The notes below the pieces were generated by a model that did no database searches, was not told where the DNA came from, and saw only the letters and a list, made by a program, of their open reading frames with translations. 64,000 nt of DNA from Acholoe squamosa (taxonomy: Eukaryota > Annelida > Polychaeta > Phyllodocida > Polynoidae), in contig OX439042.1 in NCBI GenBank assembly GCA_949317995.1, forward strand, positions 20,067,174 to 20,131,173, written 5' to 3'. This document shows positions 12,924 to 23,665 of this stretch, piece after piece. The translations under genes were made by a program, and so were the position numbers. Numbering within the stretch: position 1 is the stretch's first letter; every line of letters starts with the position of its first letter.

Positions 12924-14260
12924 TCTAGTTTTGTAATATAAGCATATGATTGCAGTTACACTATGACCCAGAATACCATCCATTGAGTTGCAGAGTTTTA
13001 ATGTTACTGATTATATCTGGGGCCCCGTGGAATCAGTGTCATGATGTGCAAATGGAAAGAATTTGTGGAGATAAGCTGAAAAAGTCACAGGAATTCAACT
13101 CATTTTTAGGAAACACTTTTGTGAATTCCATTCTTGATAAAAAAAAAGTGGAAATATTCATCGGATGGAAAGGGTATATATTTTGTACTTGGGACAATGA
13201 ACCATCATTTCCACTTGGAATAACTGGAACAATGAATTATTCAGTGATATTGTAGTTTGTTTATCGAGGCCCTGTCAATGGTAGTGGCATAGGTTAAATA
13301 TTTCAAATCACCGTACCCATTACATATATTTTTCACAAGTACTATATACCCATTGGAATCAACACATTCAGATCTAGTTGCTGGAGCAGTCCACCCCTCC
13401 CATATCCTCTCCACCTGCTCCAGGGGATCCTGGGACATTGTGTGGATAGCTGAGTGATGAGGGGGGACTATTTGCAGCGACACCAGGCCCCAGGACCCCC
13501 CTGGGAGCACCTACCCCTGTGGCGGCCTGGAGGAGACATGATTAATCTGTGTGAGACTCCATGCCCTCAGTCAATGGCCACAGAACGTGTGGCATGCTTC
13601 CAGGTCTGGCCACTCTCTACTACCCTTCCTGATCCCCTCACCCATCGTCCTGCCCGGTGTGAGGGGAAGAGGTGGCTGTGACGTACATGGTTCACGTGGA
13701 AATGGGATGTCACGTCATGTCGCCTCACGTCACGTCAAGCTTAGTGAGGTAATGGACTGAACTCTCGGGGTAGCAGGGATAGGATGTTCCATGAAGTGAA
13801 ATGGCACCAGTCTCAGAGGATATCAACCACTGGTGGCTAATATATACATTTATCCCACATTTAGTAGATTCATGTTATGGTATGATTTACCGGCATGTGG
13901 ATTATAGAAGAAATCAATGATTCTCTTCTTGGGTGTTTATATCAGGCATGGTACCATCAGGTACCATCTCAAAAAATTATTCAAAACCCATTCCCAAGCT
14001 TGTTATATTGATCTCCTATACTGCTATGTATATTGGTAATAAACTATTAATTTGTAACTTATATTAGTATTCAATCTGGATCTAATAATCCTATTGTGTC
14101 TAATGGATGTCAAACACTGGTCTGGCCAACATCTACTGATCTAGCCCCACATATGAGCTCTGTTTGGTTAATATGAATCCCATACCACCCTCTCCATTTA
14201 CCTTCTATTCACAAGAGAAACTGTGTTTGTGGTAATTTGGACATGTTCCCTACATGTGTT
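12924..14260. other. Non-coding stretch
   Basis: A frame open from 12950 to 13255 (+, 101 codons) is AT-rich, lacks an ATG at its beginning and resembles no family I know. 13380-13680 is GC-richer with short overlapping frames on both strands. No gene is supported. Confidence 0.45.
13678..13741. promoter_or_regulatory. Cluster of CRE half-sites and an E-box
   Basis: Within 64 bp there are TGACGTAC, an E-box CACGTG, TCACGTCA, and the overlapping pair CTCACGTCACGTCA. This is a dense run of bZIP (CREB/ATF/XBP1-type) half-sites with a bHLH site. The cluster is directly visible; regulatory use is inferred. Confidence 0.35.
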
Positions 14261-14362
14261 ATACCGCCGACGATATATACACGAGATTAACGTGTATATA
14301 GCGGTTCTTATTCACACACACAGATGATGTGTATATAAGCGGTCTTATTTACACACAGTTAG

Positions 14363-14872
14363 GGTTGGTCACAGGACAACATTACAAGGTTGGTCACAGG
14401 ACATACCCAGTGTGTGTTTAGGGTTGGTCACAGGACATATCCCAGTGTGTGTTTAGGGTTGGTCACAGGACATACCCAGTGTGTGTTTAGGGTTGGTCAC
14501 AGGACATATCCCAGTGTGTGTGTTTAGAGTTGGTCAGAGGACAAGCATATCTATATAACACCCAATACCATAGCCGACTACACAATGGCTGGTGGCCTAA
14601 TGGATAAGGCATCAGACTTCATATCTGGCCATGGCAGTTTCGAACCCTCACCCCAACCTATTTTTACTACCCTCCCACACCTTTTTTATGGGTTGGTCAG
14701 AGGACATCAAATCAGGGTTGGTCAGAGGACTTTTTTTTCAGGCTTGGTCAGAGGACATGATTTTGAGGGTTGGTCAGAGGACACTCATATACTTTTTAGG
14801 GTTGGTCAGAGGACACCGAACCAGCCCTAAGCACATGTGTTTAGCTCCCCTCCTCCTGTCCTCTGACCAACC
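14363..14872. repeat. Dispersed 16-bp repeat GGTTGGTCASAGGACA
   Basis: Five copies with CACAGG form a loose array with spacers like TACCCAGTGTGTGTTTAG (14363-14510). Six copies with CAGAGG follow at varied spacing (about 14528-14815), and one inverted copy lies at 14858-14872. The C/G change divides the array into two sub-blocks on either side of the tRNA-like relic. Spacer length varies, so this is not a CRISPR array. Confidence 0.85.
14585..14660 (+). pseudogene. tRNA-Arg-like relic or SINE head
   Basis: TGGCCTAATGGATAAGGC is an almost perfect tRNA-Arg D-arm and pol III A-box, and GCAGTTTCGAACCC, about 30 nt later, is a degraded B-box/T-arm. The anticodon arm is short (CAGA/TCTG) and the acceptor stems do not pair, so a functional tRNA is unlikely. 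It lies inside the composite element, between the two sub-blocks of 16-bp repeats. It may be a tRNA-derived SINE head or a captured tRNA. Confidence 0.6.
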
Positions 14873-14974
14873 TTGGTCGTGTATATAAGACACCTTATAT
14901 ACACGACCAAGTGTGTGTGTATAAGACACGCTATATTCACGATATTGTCGTGTCAATATCATCGGCCGTGTTAT

Positions 14975-17302
14975 CCTGGGGTGATGGTTCAGTTGACAAA
15001 GGTAACATGGTAGGTGGTTTCACAGTGTCACTTTGTTAAGTATTTCACTCAGTGAAAGGCCATGACAGCATGCTCATGTGATCTACTTGACACTTTTGAG
15101 AGACCATTTACAAAAGGTTCTTTCTTGGATTTCTGTGCTCTGAAAGAGAACCAATGATTGATCAGTGTGGAGGGAAGAGAGTTGGTGTGGGCCCAAGTGT
15201 TTTGGTGTTATCTCTTGCTAGAATATACCCATGATACACCAAAGGAAATCCCAAATATATGTAGAATTGAAGTAGATCTGTTCTACACATGCAGTTGCGA
15301 CAATGTTGATCCATATTCTGTGACTGCCCTTTGTCATTTCCTCTAATAGAGTATAAGCAGTCATGAAAGGTAGGTGCAATATTAACCAAATCAATAAAAA
15401 CTCATTCCCTCTTGATAAACAAACTACAATGTCAGTATAGTTGGCATTAAGTAAAAATATACTGAACCTGATCGTTAATCCAGGTTGAGAATACCGCACA
15501 TTGTGCATCTATACCAGCGACGTTGAGATACCTCAGGTTTCATCATTCTGTACGTAGTTTACCACAATGTCGAGAGTCGGGAGATGGACATACAAAGAAT
15601 TGAGGCGCCAGAGTTGACTGGTGTACAATTAGAATACCGGTACTCCCATTTCACTGTCAGGTATTAGAGGTAGTATACACATTGAATTCCTGAGAATACC
15701 TGGATGCTGACTTCACCTGGTCATATACCAACCAGTCCTCTTGTAGGAGGAAGCTGAGGATGAGGACGGATGTATGAAGATAGAAATCAGTGTGTGAAAA
15801 CAAGACTTTGAATGTCACATTTTCTTCTTTGCAGGAATTCTTGTTCTTTTGATAAAATTTCCGATTTGATAAATATACTGATCTTAAAATGTTAATCTAA
15901 ATCATAGGATGTTCAGCCTATGTGAGCGGTGTCAAGAGGTGTCATCCCTGATTAGTAATGTACATATACTATTTAAATCTATCACATTGATTCTTAAGTT
16001 TCCCAGGTCCTCCCCAGTTAGGTGAAATGAGACGGGTGATAGGCATTATTATAGGTTTGAGATGTAAGTTATTTTATCTCAGACTAACCACGAGGTCTCT
16101 CTTTTTGTCTTTCTGCATTGGCTACTATGTGTAGATGTCTCTCAGTATCCATGTGATTTAGACAGACAGCTGTAGGTGTAGTGGAGGGTATAGAGCTGCT
16201 GACAAATGTAGCTGATACAAGCAGCTAGTGTTGGGCTGGGCTGGGGCCTCAGGTAGCTAAATACTGACACAGACACTCAGTGTGTATGGGCGGTCCCCAC
16301 TCAAAATGCTGCTACACGAGTTGATAGTAGAGAAAAGTGGGATGGAATGTTACTCTAAGTGCCACAGTATCACTGATATTCTTATATTGATAACAGTAAC
16401 ATTTGAGCCAAGTAAGAGAATATTTGAGGTGTCATCACCAAGCTTGAGTTTGCAGGTGATGGAAAGATGGCTGTTTCTGTAGGTTTGGGTTGATGAGCGA
16501 GTGAGAGATTGGTGGTATGGGTAGCAGTATAGAATTTGGGGTATACATGTTCTTGGGATTATATTGTATTGCAGATTGATACCAACAGCTGAGGCCCAAA
16601 TAACAGAGGATCCAGTGCAAAAGGGACCGCCACAATATATATGTTTGTAGAAACACCCAGCTCCTTCTCCTGGTGACATGAGGGACTGATGTGGACGCGT
16701 GAGGAACAAGGAACTTTGGCAACTTTCCTGGCAGCAAGCACGCACTGGAGATGTACATCAAATAAGCAAACACTGTTTGGACTGGGAGGACAACACTTGG
16801 GCTCTATATCAGAGCCAACATACAATGGTGTTTTAGTGTATCGTGGGACTTTTATATTCTTTACACTGTGTTTCTACTTAAAGTGATTTTAAATAGTTGG
16901 GAGTTTGACTGTCTTTCTGTTCAGCTAAGCCTAAGGTATAGGTTAGCTGCTAATTTTGAGAATGACCCTGGGAGGATGATGTAGAACAGGGTAAATATGT
17001 AGCAAAGAAGGTTATTAGATCATGGTTTATACATTTAGGGTTGTTGTCCCGTCCACCCATCCTGAATGCCTACCTGTAGGTACAACACCTGATTTAGTAG
17101 GATGCCTCCCCCATAGTTCACAGAGGCCGTGTATACACCTGCATACACCTTCTCCGACCACAACCCAGTCAGTGAGGTCTACCTGAATAATTCAGTTAGC
17201 TCCTGTCAGGCACTGGTCGTTGGATACCAATGGCCTGCCAGCTATAATTATATGGGGCTGGGGCAGAAGATACTACCATAACCATTTATGTGGTGCATAG
17301 AG
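14975..17302. other. Non-coding stretch
   Basis: Apart from the MITE at 15808-15950, nothing is recognised. Three overlapping minus-strand frames (16350-16825, 88-131 codons) share no coding features and are in mutually exclusive frames. Confidence 0.5.
15808..15950. mobile_element. hAT-like MITE, diverged copy 2
   Basis: The left part (AATGTCACATTTTCTTCTTT then GCAGGAATTC) and the right end (GTGTCATCCCTG) align with the ends of the MITE at 3860-3992. It is more diverged than that copy, so it is the older or more altered member. Confidence 0.45.
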
Positions 17303-17405
17303 TCTTAAAACATGATGCCCATTTGTCGCCATAATGCATGGAAGAAGCTCTAGTGAGTCTACCAGGGTTAAATTCGCAACAAATGGACATAATGCATTAA
17401 AGCAC
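17303..17405. repeat. Hairpin-family element, copy D
   Basis: Imperfect inverted arms: the left arm has CATGATGCCCATTTGTCGCC, and the right arm reversed has GCATTATGTCCATTTGTTGC. The loop contains CTCTAGTGAGTCTACC. It shares arm words (ATGATGC, ATGCATGG) and the loop word with elements at 23476, 27671, 36490 and 40935. Confidence 0.5.
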
Positions 17406-19853
17406 TATGGGGTCCATATACTGTTAGTGGGAACGTGTGTGGAGGGGGAGGGTTTGCAAAAGTAGCCGCTGGTTGCTGGCGTCTGTGTACACTAGGATCA
17501 ATGCAGCAGTCTGGCACCAGCGCATCATACATTATCAATGTTATCTCAAATAAATCAGATAGTGATCGCTTGTATAGAGTACGGTGGGAGAAAAAGGGGA
17601 AAAGGTAATATTCGGACCTAGTAGGATACATTATTGACCAATGAGGATATTCCTTTCATTCAGTGCTGACTTTTCAGGGTGCATTACATAACACCTGTTA
17701 CCGATCATGCTGGCTGTTATCTATTCAAATGGCTGCCATACTATAATAAGATTTATTGTATTTGCATCCAATATAAATATGATTTAGTCCGATCTTATGA
17801 CTGTAACTAATAAGACAGTTCATCCAATACTTGAGATTGGATATATCAAAACAGGTGGTATTGTGATCATATATATATTTCAGATCCAGTCCTGCCTTGG
17901 GTAGGGAATAATACACGCGGATAATACCACCCACTTCTTTCCTGCAATCTCATATAGATTCTCATAATTATACCCCTCTGTATGGATCCTTTCGATGGTA
18001 ACAGTATCTCAATGTGCCGTTGTAGACGACAGTTGGATGCATTTTATAGTAATCCATTATCAAATCCTTCTATAACTGCACACTATTGCTGCAAATAGAT
18101 TGTATTTACGAGTGACTCGCCGACAATATTACACACGGCACGGTTCAGTAACATTAACCAAAAAGTAAGTAATATCTTTACAATAATATGCTTGGTGGGC
18201 GGCAGATGCGCCCGCAGGAAATGAGGCATTTCTCCTTGGTCCCCCACCTACATATTATGATAGAGACTGGGATGGTTACCATGGCAACCCTTATATTACC
18301 TTACTGGAGGAGCGGTGATTGTCCATTGCCTTTCCTGTGCAGCGCAGCAGAAGAGAAAGGGAGCTTACTTTTTCCATTAGAGCTAAGCAGAGGGAGGTTA
18401 CTTATCGGCATTCCATATTGCTGTCTTAATTACATTAAGGGATGCCTCTAGTTAGTAAGCAGAAATGTATAGACCTATGTAAAGCACTTCTAAAAGGAAT
18501 ACACAACCTCTTGCATATCTACTGTCACAAAAGTCATCCAATCAAATAGAAAGTGAAAGATTTAAAGGGGAGAACATCTTGAAAAATATAAAGTTTTAAT
18601 TTTACAGTTAATCTTCTACGAGTCCATCCATATTCACCAATCAGATCCAAGCTTCATTTCGAGCACTTTGCCGTCCTACCTGTTATGAGGTGACAAAATT
18701 GAGACAGTTCAGCTACACGACCAGCAATTAGAAATATTTTATAGTTTTCCACAGCCCATGCTATAGACAAGGTGTACATGGCGTGTGTGACTCGTTACCT
18801 GACTGCCTCTTAGTCAACTTAAACCCCTTCCGTGTTACACCCAGAATGTAACACAGCTACAAAAAAAAACACCACACAACCATATAGCATGTGATGTAGT
18901 CATGTTTGGGGGAGGTGTGCTAGTCATCACCACTCACCTAATATCATAGACACAGTCACTAGTCATGTGGGCTTTTTGTCCCAGTTCATTTTTATCTGCC
19001 TGTAATCTTGTTTTTCATACCTTGGTATCTATAATATTTTTTTCTTGCCTGCTCGTTGGGAATCTTGTTATTCAGCGTCCTGGTGCTACCATCGTCTTCC
19101 CCTGGGAGCCCCTGTGCCCGCTGAGCCGCTCACTGCGATAGGTATGGGGAACTGCTCATCTATAAATAACTCAATCAACAGCTCACAGGAGCTCCTCATA
19201 GACATACATGCCAATCCCTGATCAATATCCTGCTGATCGATGGGTGCTTAATCGATAGGTTGTTTGTGCTAGCCTCCCTTGATTATATCAACTCAGGTTC
19301 ATCCTTCCCCCACTTAATGAGGACTTTTTATTTATAATTTCATTAAAACAATGAATGATAATAATTTGACAATTGATGAATGGAATTGCATTCCCATGTA
19401 GCGTTGTTTATTTGGATTCTATTACTGAAATCAGAATGACAAAGGAGAGGAGGCTCACTCCCCATTGCCTTGTTCCTGGATATAATATCTCTTTTTCCGC
19501 GACTGCTATACTTGATTTATAACAGTTTAGCGGCTTATGTGACTAGGCTGTTTGTACAGCAGATATGGCTTCCCAGGCACTGTGTAGGATAGAGACCTGA
19601 GTGATACCAGGTGGTCCTCCATACAGCCTATACAGCCACACAGAACTTATCAATTATTCACACTGTAAATACAATGTACACATTGTGACACTATAGGGGA
19701 ACCCACCCTGGCTGAATTGAAGATTGATCCAGGGGAGAGTAGTGATGTTACAGTGAGGAATGTTGAATATAAAGTGTCAGAGCAGCCATTTTAGATACGC
19801 ATTATCTCATGGTAATCCTGCTGATACCAAAGCCTATCCCATACAATTTAGCC
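17406..19853. other. Non-coding stretch
   Basis: No gene is recognised. It includes an RFX X-box (18274-18289). The AT-rich segment 19310-19420 has several homeodomain-core strings. Confidence 0.5.
18274..18289. promoter_or_regulatory. RFX X-box GGTTACCATGGCAACC
   Basis: This near-palindrome differs from the ideal RFX site GTTGCCATGGCAAC by one base. RFX factors control ciliary and other genes in animals. A single site with no mapped promoter makes function an inference. Confidence 0.4.
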
Positions 19854-19866
19854 ATCATCCTATTGC
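19854..19866 (+). repeat. Target-site duplication, left copy
   Basis: ATCATCCTATTGC is repeated exactly at 20415-20427, bracketing the retroposed segment. Confidence 0.85.
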
Positions 19867-20414
19867 TCCCCCTGTGGAGTAGGGACCTTCATGTGAGGTC
19901 ATGAAGGAGCAGAATAACTTCATTGGGAGTCCACAAGGAGAAATCTCCTTCCATACTAACAGTGGGCATACCAGATTCGTAAAAGGCGACAAAGTTGGGG
20001 TTTCTTGTGTCTCGGGGTGAGCATGTGGGCAGCTGGTGTCCATATGTGTGGGCCTGGGCTTACATGCTCGTCTTTTGCCATGGGATTCCCCTCAGTGATA
20101 CTCTTCTAAGTGATCAAAGGCCATGGTTTATCTGGCCCTGCCTATGGGACCAGGCAAATAAAAGAACACTTGCTATCCTTCGAAAAGAGTAGGGGAATGA
20201 AGCCCCGGTAGCGGTTTTCCCCCTCATCCCTGCTCATAGATTTGTTCATTCATCTCATAGATTCGGTCATTCATAGATTCAGTCACTGCTGTGTCGGGCA
20301 AGCAGCATATAAATACCTGTCCAAAAAGAAAAGAAAGGACTTAATGTCCGAGAACCCTTGAATGTCTGAGTTCCTTGATGGCCCCCAGACGTAAAACTAA
20401 ACAAACAAACAAAA
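19867..20414 (+). mobile_element. Retroposed non-LTR element (5'-truncated LINE or SINE)
   Basis: A 548-bp insertion flanked by a perfect 13-bp target-site duplication, ending in an A-rich tail made of AAAC/AAACAAAC units (20394-20414). Those are the marks of LINE-type target-primed retroposition. The interior includes GATTCGTAAAAGGCGAC and AGTAGGGGAATGAAGCCCCG. I see no reverse transcriptase motif and no A/B box head, so a 5'-truncated LINE 3' end is preferred over a SINE. The intact duplication implies a fairly recent insertion. Confidence 0.8.
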
Positions 20415-20427
20415 ATCATCCTATTGC
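20415..20427 (+). repeat. Target-site duplication, right copy
   Basis: An exact copy of ATCATCCTATTGC, directly after the A-rich tail. Confidence 0.85.
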
Positions 20428-21150
20428 ATTCTAAAGAGCAGCCTACTACCAAAATATTCCTTGATGAATTTCCTCAGTTCTGCGCTTTCATTTCAGCCAC
20501 TATAATATGTTCTGGAAATGCATGATGTAATTTTGAATACATAATTTATACAAAATGGACGCCGCAAATCTCAGTTGATGCATGTGAAGGCTGCTCGATG
20601 ACTTGATGCCTCAGCACTGCTCTGCCATTACAGATGGAAATGAGACTTGATTTCCACGATCTTCCACCATTTTGATATTCCTGATGTGCTGACAGGTTGG
20701 CATTAATGCTATGATGGCCCCTCCAGTGCAAAACCCAGAGTGTTAGTTGGTGGGCTGGAGATGGTGGGTGGTAATACCAGTTGGTGATGGTGTGGGTGGT
20801 AGTGTAATATTTGTGTTGGCGGAGTGGTTGTTATTGTTGCCCCCTCCCCTGTCCCTGCTCCTCTATAAATCTACCTGGGTCAGGTGGTTGGACCCTCCAT
20901 AACGCCCTTATTGCCTCCCACCCACAGGTTGTCATCATATACAGCATAACATGGAGTCAGCTTCCCATACCATGGATTGGATTCTCTCCGGTCCCATATA
21001 TATGTTGGATACTTGTCCATGACCACTTAAATGAGAGGAATACACATGCAGTGTATCAGTGGTAGCTAGATGATTGAAATTGTCTGTTGTGATGCAATTG
21101 GACCTCTCCCAGATTAAGCAGGTTGTGATTCAACGTATTCAGACATGGAA
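20428..21150. other. Non-coding stretch
   Basis: Nothing recognisable; open frames are 84 codons or fewer. Loose GGTGGTA/GTTGGTG repetition occurs around 20745-20830. Confidence 0.5.
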
Positions 21151-22190
21151 TACACTGTAAAAACAGTGTTTAGATTGTAAACGCCCAATGTTTAACAGCT
21201 AAACACTTTTCTAAACACTATCTTGTCCCACATTTTGAGACACTTTTTTCCATGTAAACATGTTTAATTTCTAAACATGTTTAGAGAAAGCGTGTTTAGA
21301 TAACAATGTGTTTAGGTGTAGCAAGTGTTTAAACACTCTCCTTGTGTTTAGCTTGGGAAATGTTTAGTTCTATGAAGGGCTTATGGTGTTCCCTATTGTA
21401 ACATTATATTTGTATGCAAATAATGGAATAATGTTTCTGAGTGGGTTAACAAACAGTGATGGCACTTCTTGGGAATTATATATACCTCTCACTACATTTC
21501 CTCTCAGAGGAGGAGAGAGAGAGTAAGGGAAAGAGCCCCTGAAAGAGTAGAGTATCATGGCCAAGAGTCCTCTGCTTTATCTAATTCTATATATTCCACA
21601 AACTGGGTGTCCTAGCAAACTACTCCTCTTGTGCACATCATTAATCACTAAATTGTAAAAGGATCCTTTCAAAACAAGATAAGCTACATGTCTCTGTGTC
21701 TTATTACCATAAATTATAGGTTTGAGTGTTAATTTGACATGTTTGAAGATGGGTTAGCTTCTAGTTGTGTGGATAAAATGCTGTCATGAACTGCAATGCC
21801 ACCTAGTGGGATAAATTACAATTAATAACTAAACACATGTGTTTAATGATTAAACACCTAAACATGTTTAGCTCACTTGTTTAGAAAGCGTCTGTTAAAA
21901 AGCTAAACACACAAGAAATGAGTGTTTAAAGACTAAACACTAATACTTATTGGTGTTTAAAAACTAAACACTCATTATCATGGGTGTTTAAAATCTAAAC
22001 ACCTATAGTCATGTGTGTTTAAAGACTAAACACTCATAATTATACTGTTTAAATGTTATACACCTAAACACACCCACATATTTGCTGTTTAGGTGTTTAG
22101 AAATCATGTGTTTAGATCTCATAGATGTGTAGCCTGTAAACATGTTTAGCATTTTTAGTGTTTAAAGATAAACACTGTTTTTACAGTGTA
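21151..22190. mobile_element. 1,040-bp MITE packed with TGTTTA/TAAACA motifs
   Basis: Perfect terminal inverted repeats of about 20 bp (CACTGTAAAAACAGTGTT plus TA) begin inside a TA at each border, suggesting a TA target site as in Tc1/mariner-type elements. The outer parts (21160-21370 and 21820-22170) are dense arrays of GTGTTTAG and its complement. On the right these form a roughly 35-bp tandem unit (GTGTTTAAARACTAAACAC plus spacer). By hand count TGTTTA/TAAACA occurs about 38 times. The middle (21370-21820) is unrelated filler. There is no transposase. A relative lies at 59815-60467. Confidence 0.8.
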
Positions 22191-23475
22191 GTTATGACCT
22201 CCTATCATTTTGACATTGTAAAGAATCATAACACATATGTCATTGTAAAGCTAGTCAGTGCACTTGCAATGTCTCAGAGGATATGTACAGCTACAGTCAG
22301 TTATAGAAGGGCCCTAACTCACTTTGTAGAAGCAGTAAGGTCAGATATACATGCCGTAATTAGGGTTGACTAACTGTATCTACAACCTCTACCAGTATTG
22401 ACTAACCCACTCAGCTGCCTCTAGTCAGTACATTAACAGACCCCCAGCATGCTGGCCACAGTCAATTAGGCAAATGAAGAGTTATGCTTATTGACATCTC
22501 TACAAAATTAATCAAGACCTGCGGGTGGTGCTCCGTGCTGCTACTTGTGATTTCAGATCATTCTGCAATGTCTTGCTCAGATATGAATATGCAACATGTT
22601 CTTCATATCTGGAGATCGTGGGTGCATTTTAGGTGAATATAAAACAGAACCTGAATATTTTGTAGAGGGAGGATGAAAATGCGTATGGATTTCTATCTAC
22701 TATAGCAAGCAGAACGTGGTAAAGATATGATTACACCTGCAGTGTAGCAATGTTATCCTGAAGTTACAATAGAAAAAATAGAATACCACCCCTTATGTTT
22801 TACTGTAGAGCAACTATATGAGCTATGAATCACTGTACTCTGCTGAAAGAATGAGATGACAGTATATAAAGATGTATGTCAGGGACACACGATTATGTAC
22901 AAGTACAAAAAAGGGTTTGGCAGATAGAACATGAGACAAAGTGACAGCAGTAGCAGCCTCATTTGGAGGGAAAGGGCTGTGAGAAGGGCATCGGTACTTC
23001 CACTGGCTGCATGCCGATTGTCGTCTTCTGTATTACCACTCAGTCAGCCTATACTGCCTCCTTCCCGCCCACATATCTCCCCCCCCCACCGTGCTCAGCA
23101 TTCCAGGCTTATTAGATATTGGAGATTCTACACTGCTCGCCTTCACGGTACCTTGCTTCTCATATATAGCGGCTCTACTGTAGCACAGGAGTGGTATTTC
23201 TGTCGTACTGCAGGGTAACATTGCTCGACTGCAGGTGTAATCATATTTTTTACCTCACTCACTGAAAGTGTTCCGCTTGCGATAGTAGATAGTAATACAT
23301 CTACATTTTCACCCTCCTGCTAGACCCTAGCACATCCTTCCCTCCCAGACGGGTAATCTTATTCCTTGCTGTGCAAATAGTAATAATGGTGTCTCAGACG
23401 GAAGGCGTCTTGTGTACTTAGATCCTCTGGTGTGGATACAATTCTATGCTAGCCACATTTGGTGTTGTTTAAGCC
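22191..23475. other. Non-coding stretch
   Basis: No gene. The segment 22435-22640 has a run of unremarkable AT/GC-mixed sequence with octamer- and homeodomain-like words, and could be an enhancer on composition only. The frame at 22931-23218 (+) has no coding character. Confidence 0.45.
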
Positions 23476-23665
23476 TTCAAAGACTGCATAATGCTTTGAT
23501 TATGTGCCCCTTTTTCACCACTTTACACTGGTGAGTCTACTCAAAAGAACTGCTATTTTAGATGCATTATGCCTATCCTTTGGGGTGTATCAAACCCTAG
23601 GCTGAATATCGTGGTGTATTTTATAACGATGACAGATATGCATAATGCATTAGAGTATTATGTGT
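23476..23665. repeat. Hairpin-family relic, copy E
   Basis: It contains CACTGGTGAGTCTACTC, GATGCATTATGCC and GCATAATGC words in the same order as the hairpin family members at 17303 and 40935, but the arms pair poorly. It is best taken as a diverged member. Confidence 0.35.

Larger units (their letters stand above)
14261..14974. mobile_element. Composite inverted-repeat element with internal repeats
   Basis: The outer about 65 bp at each end are imperfect inverted repeats. The left end runs from ATACCGCCGACGATAT through CGTGTATATAGCGG to TTCACACACACAG. The right end, reverse-complemented, runs ATAACACGGCCGATGAT through CGTGAATATAGCG to TATACACACACAC. The inner motif GTGTATATAAGCGGTCTTAT recurs just inside both ends. 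Between them lie 11 direct copies and one inverted copy of GGTTGGTCASAGGACA and a tRNA-like relic. No transposase is encoded, so this is a non-autonomous DNA element of unknown superfamily. Confidence 0.6.

Noticed and set aside
12950-13255. 101-codon frame on the + strand
   Set aside because: No ATG at its start, AT-rich codons, internal near-repeats and no recognisable family; within chance expectation.
14363-14872. CRISPR-like array of a 16-bp repeat
   Set aside because: Spacers differ widely in length and several are themselves repeats, one copy is inverted, and the context is eukaryotic inverted-repeat DNA.
16350-16825. Three overlapping minus-strand frames of 88-131 codons
   Set aside because: They occupy different frames of the same DNA, and none has coding-like composition or a recognisable domain.
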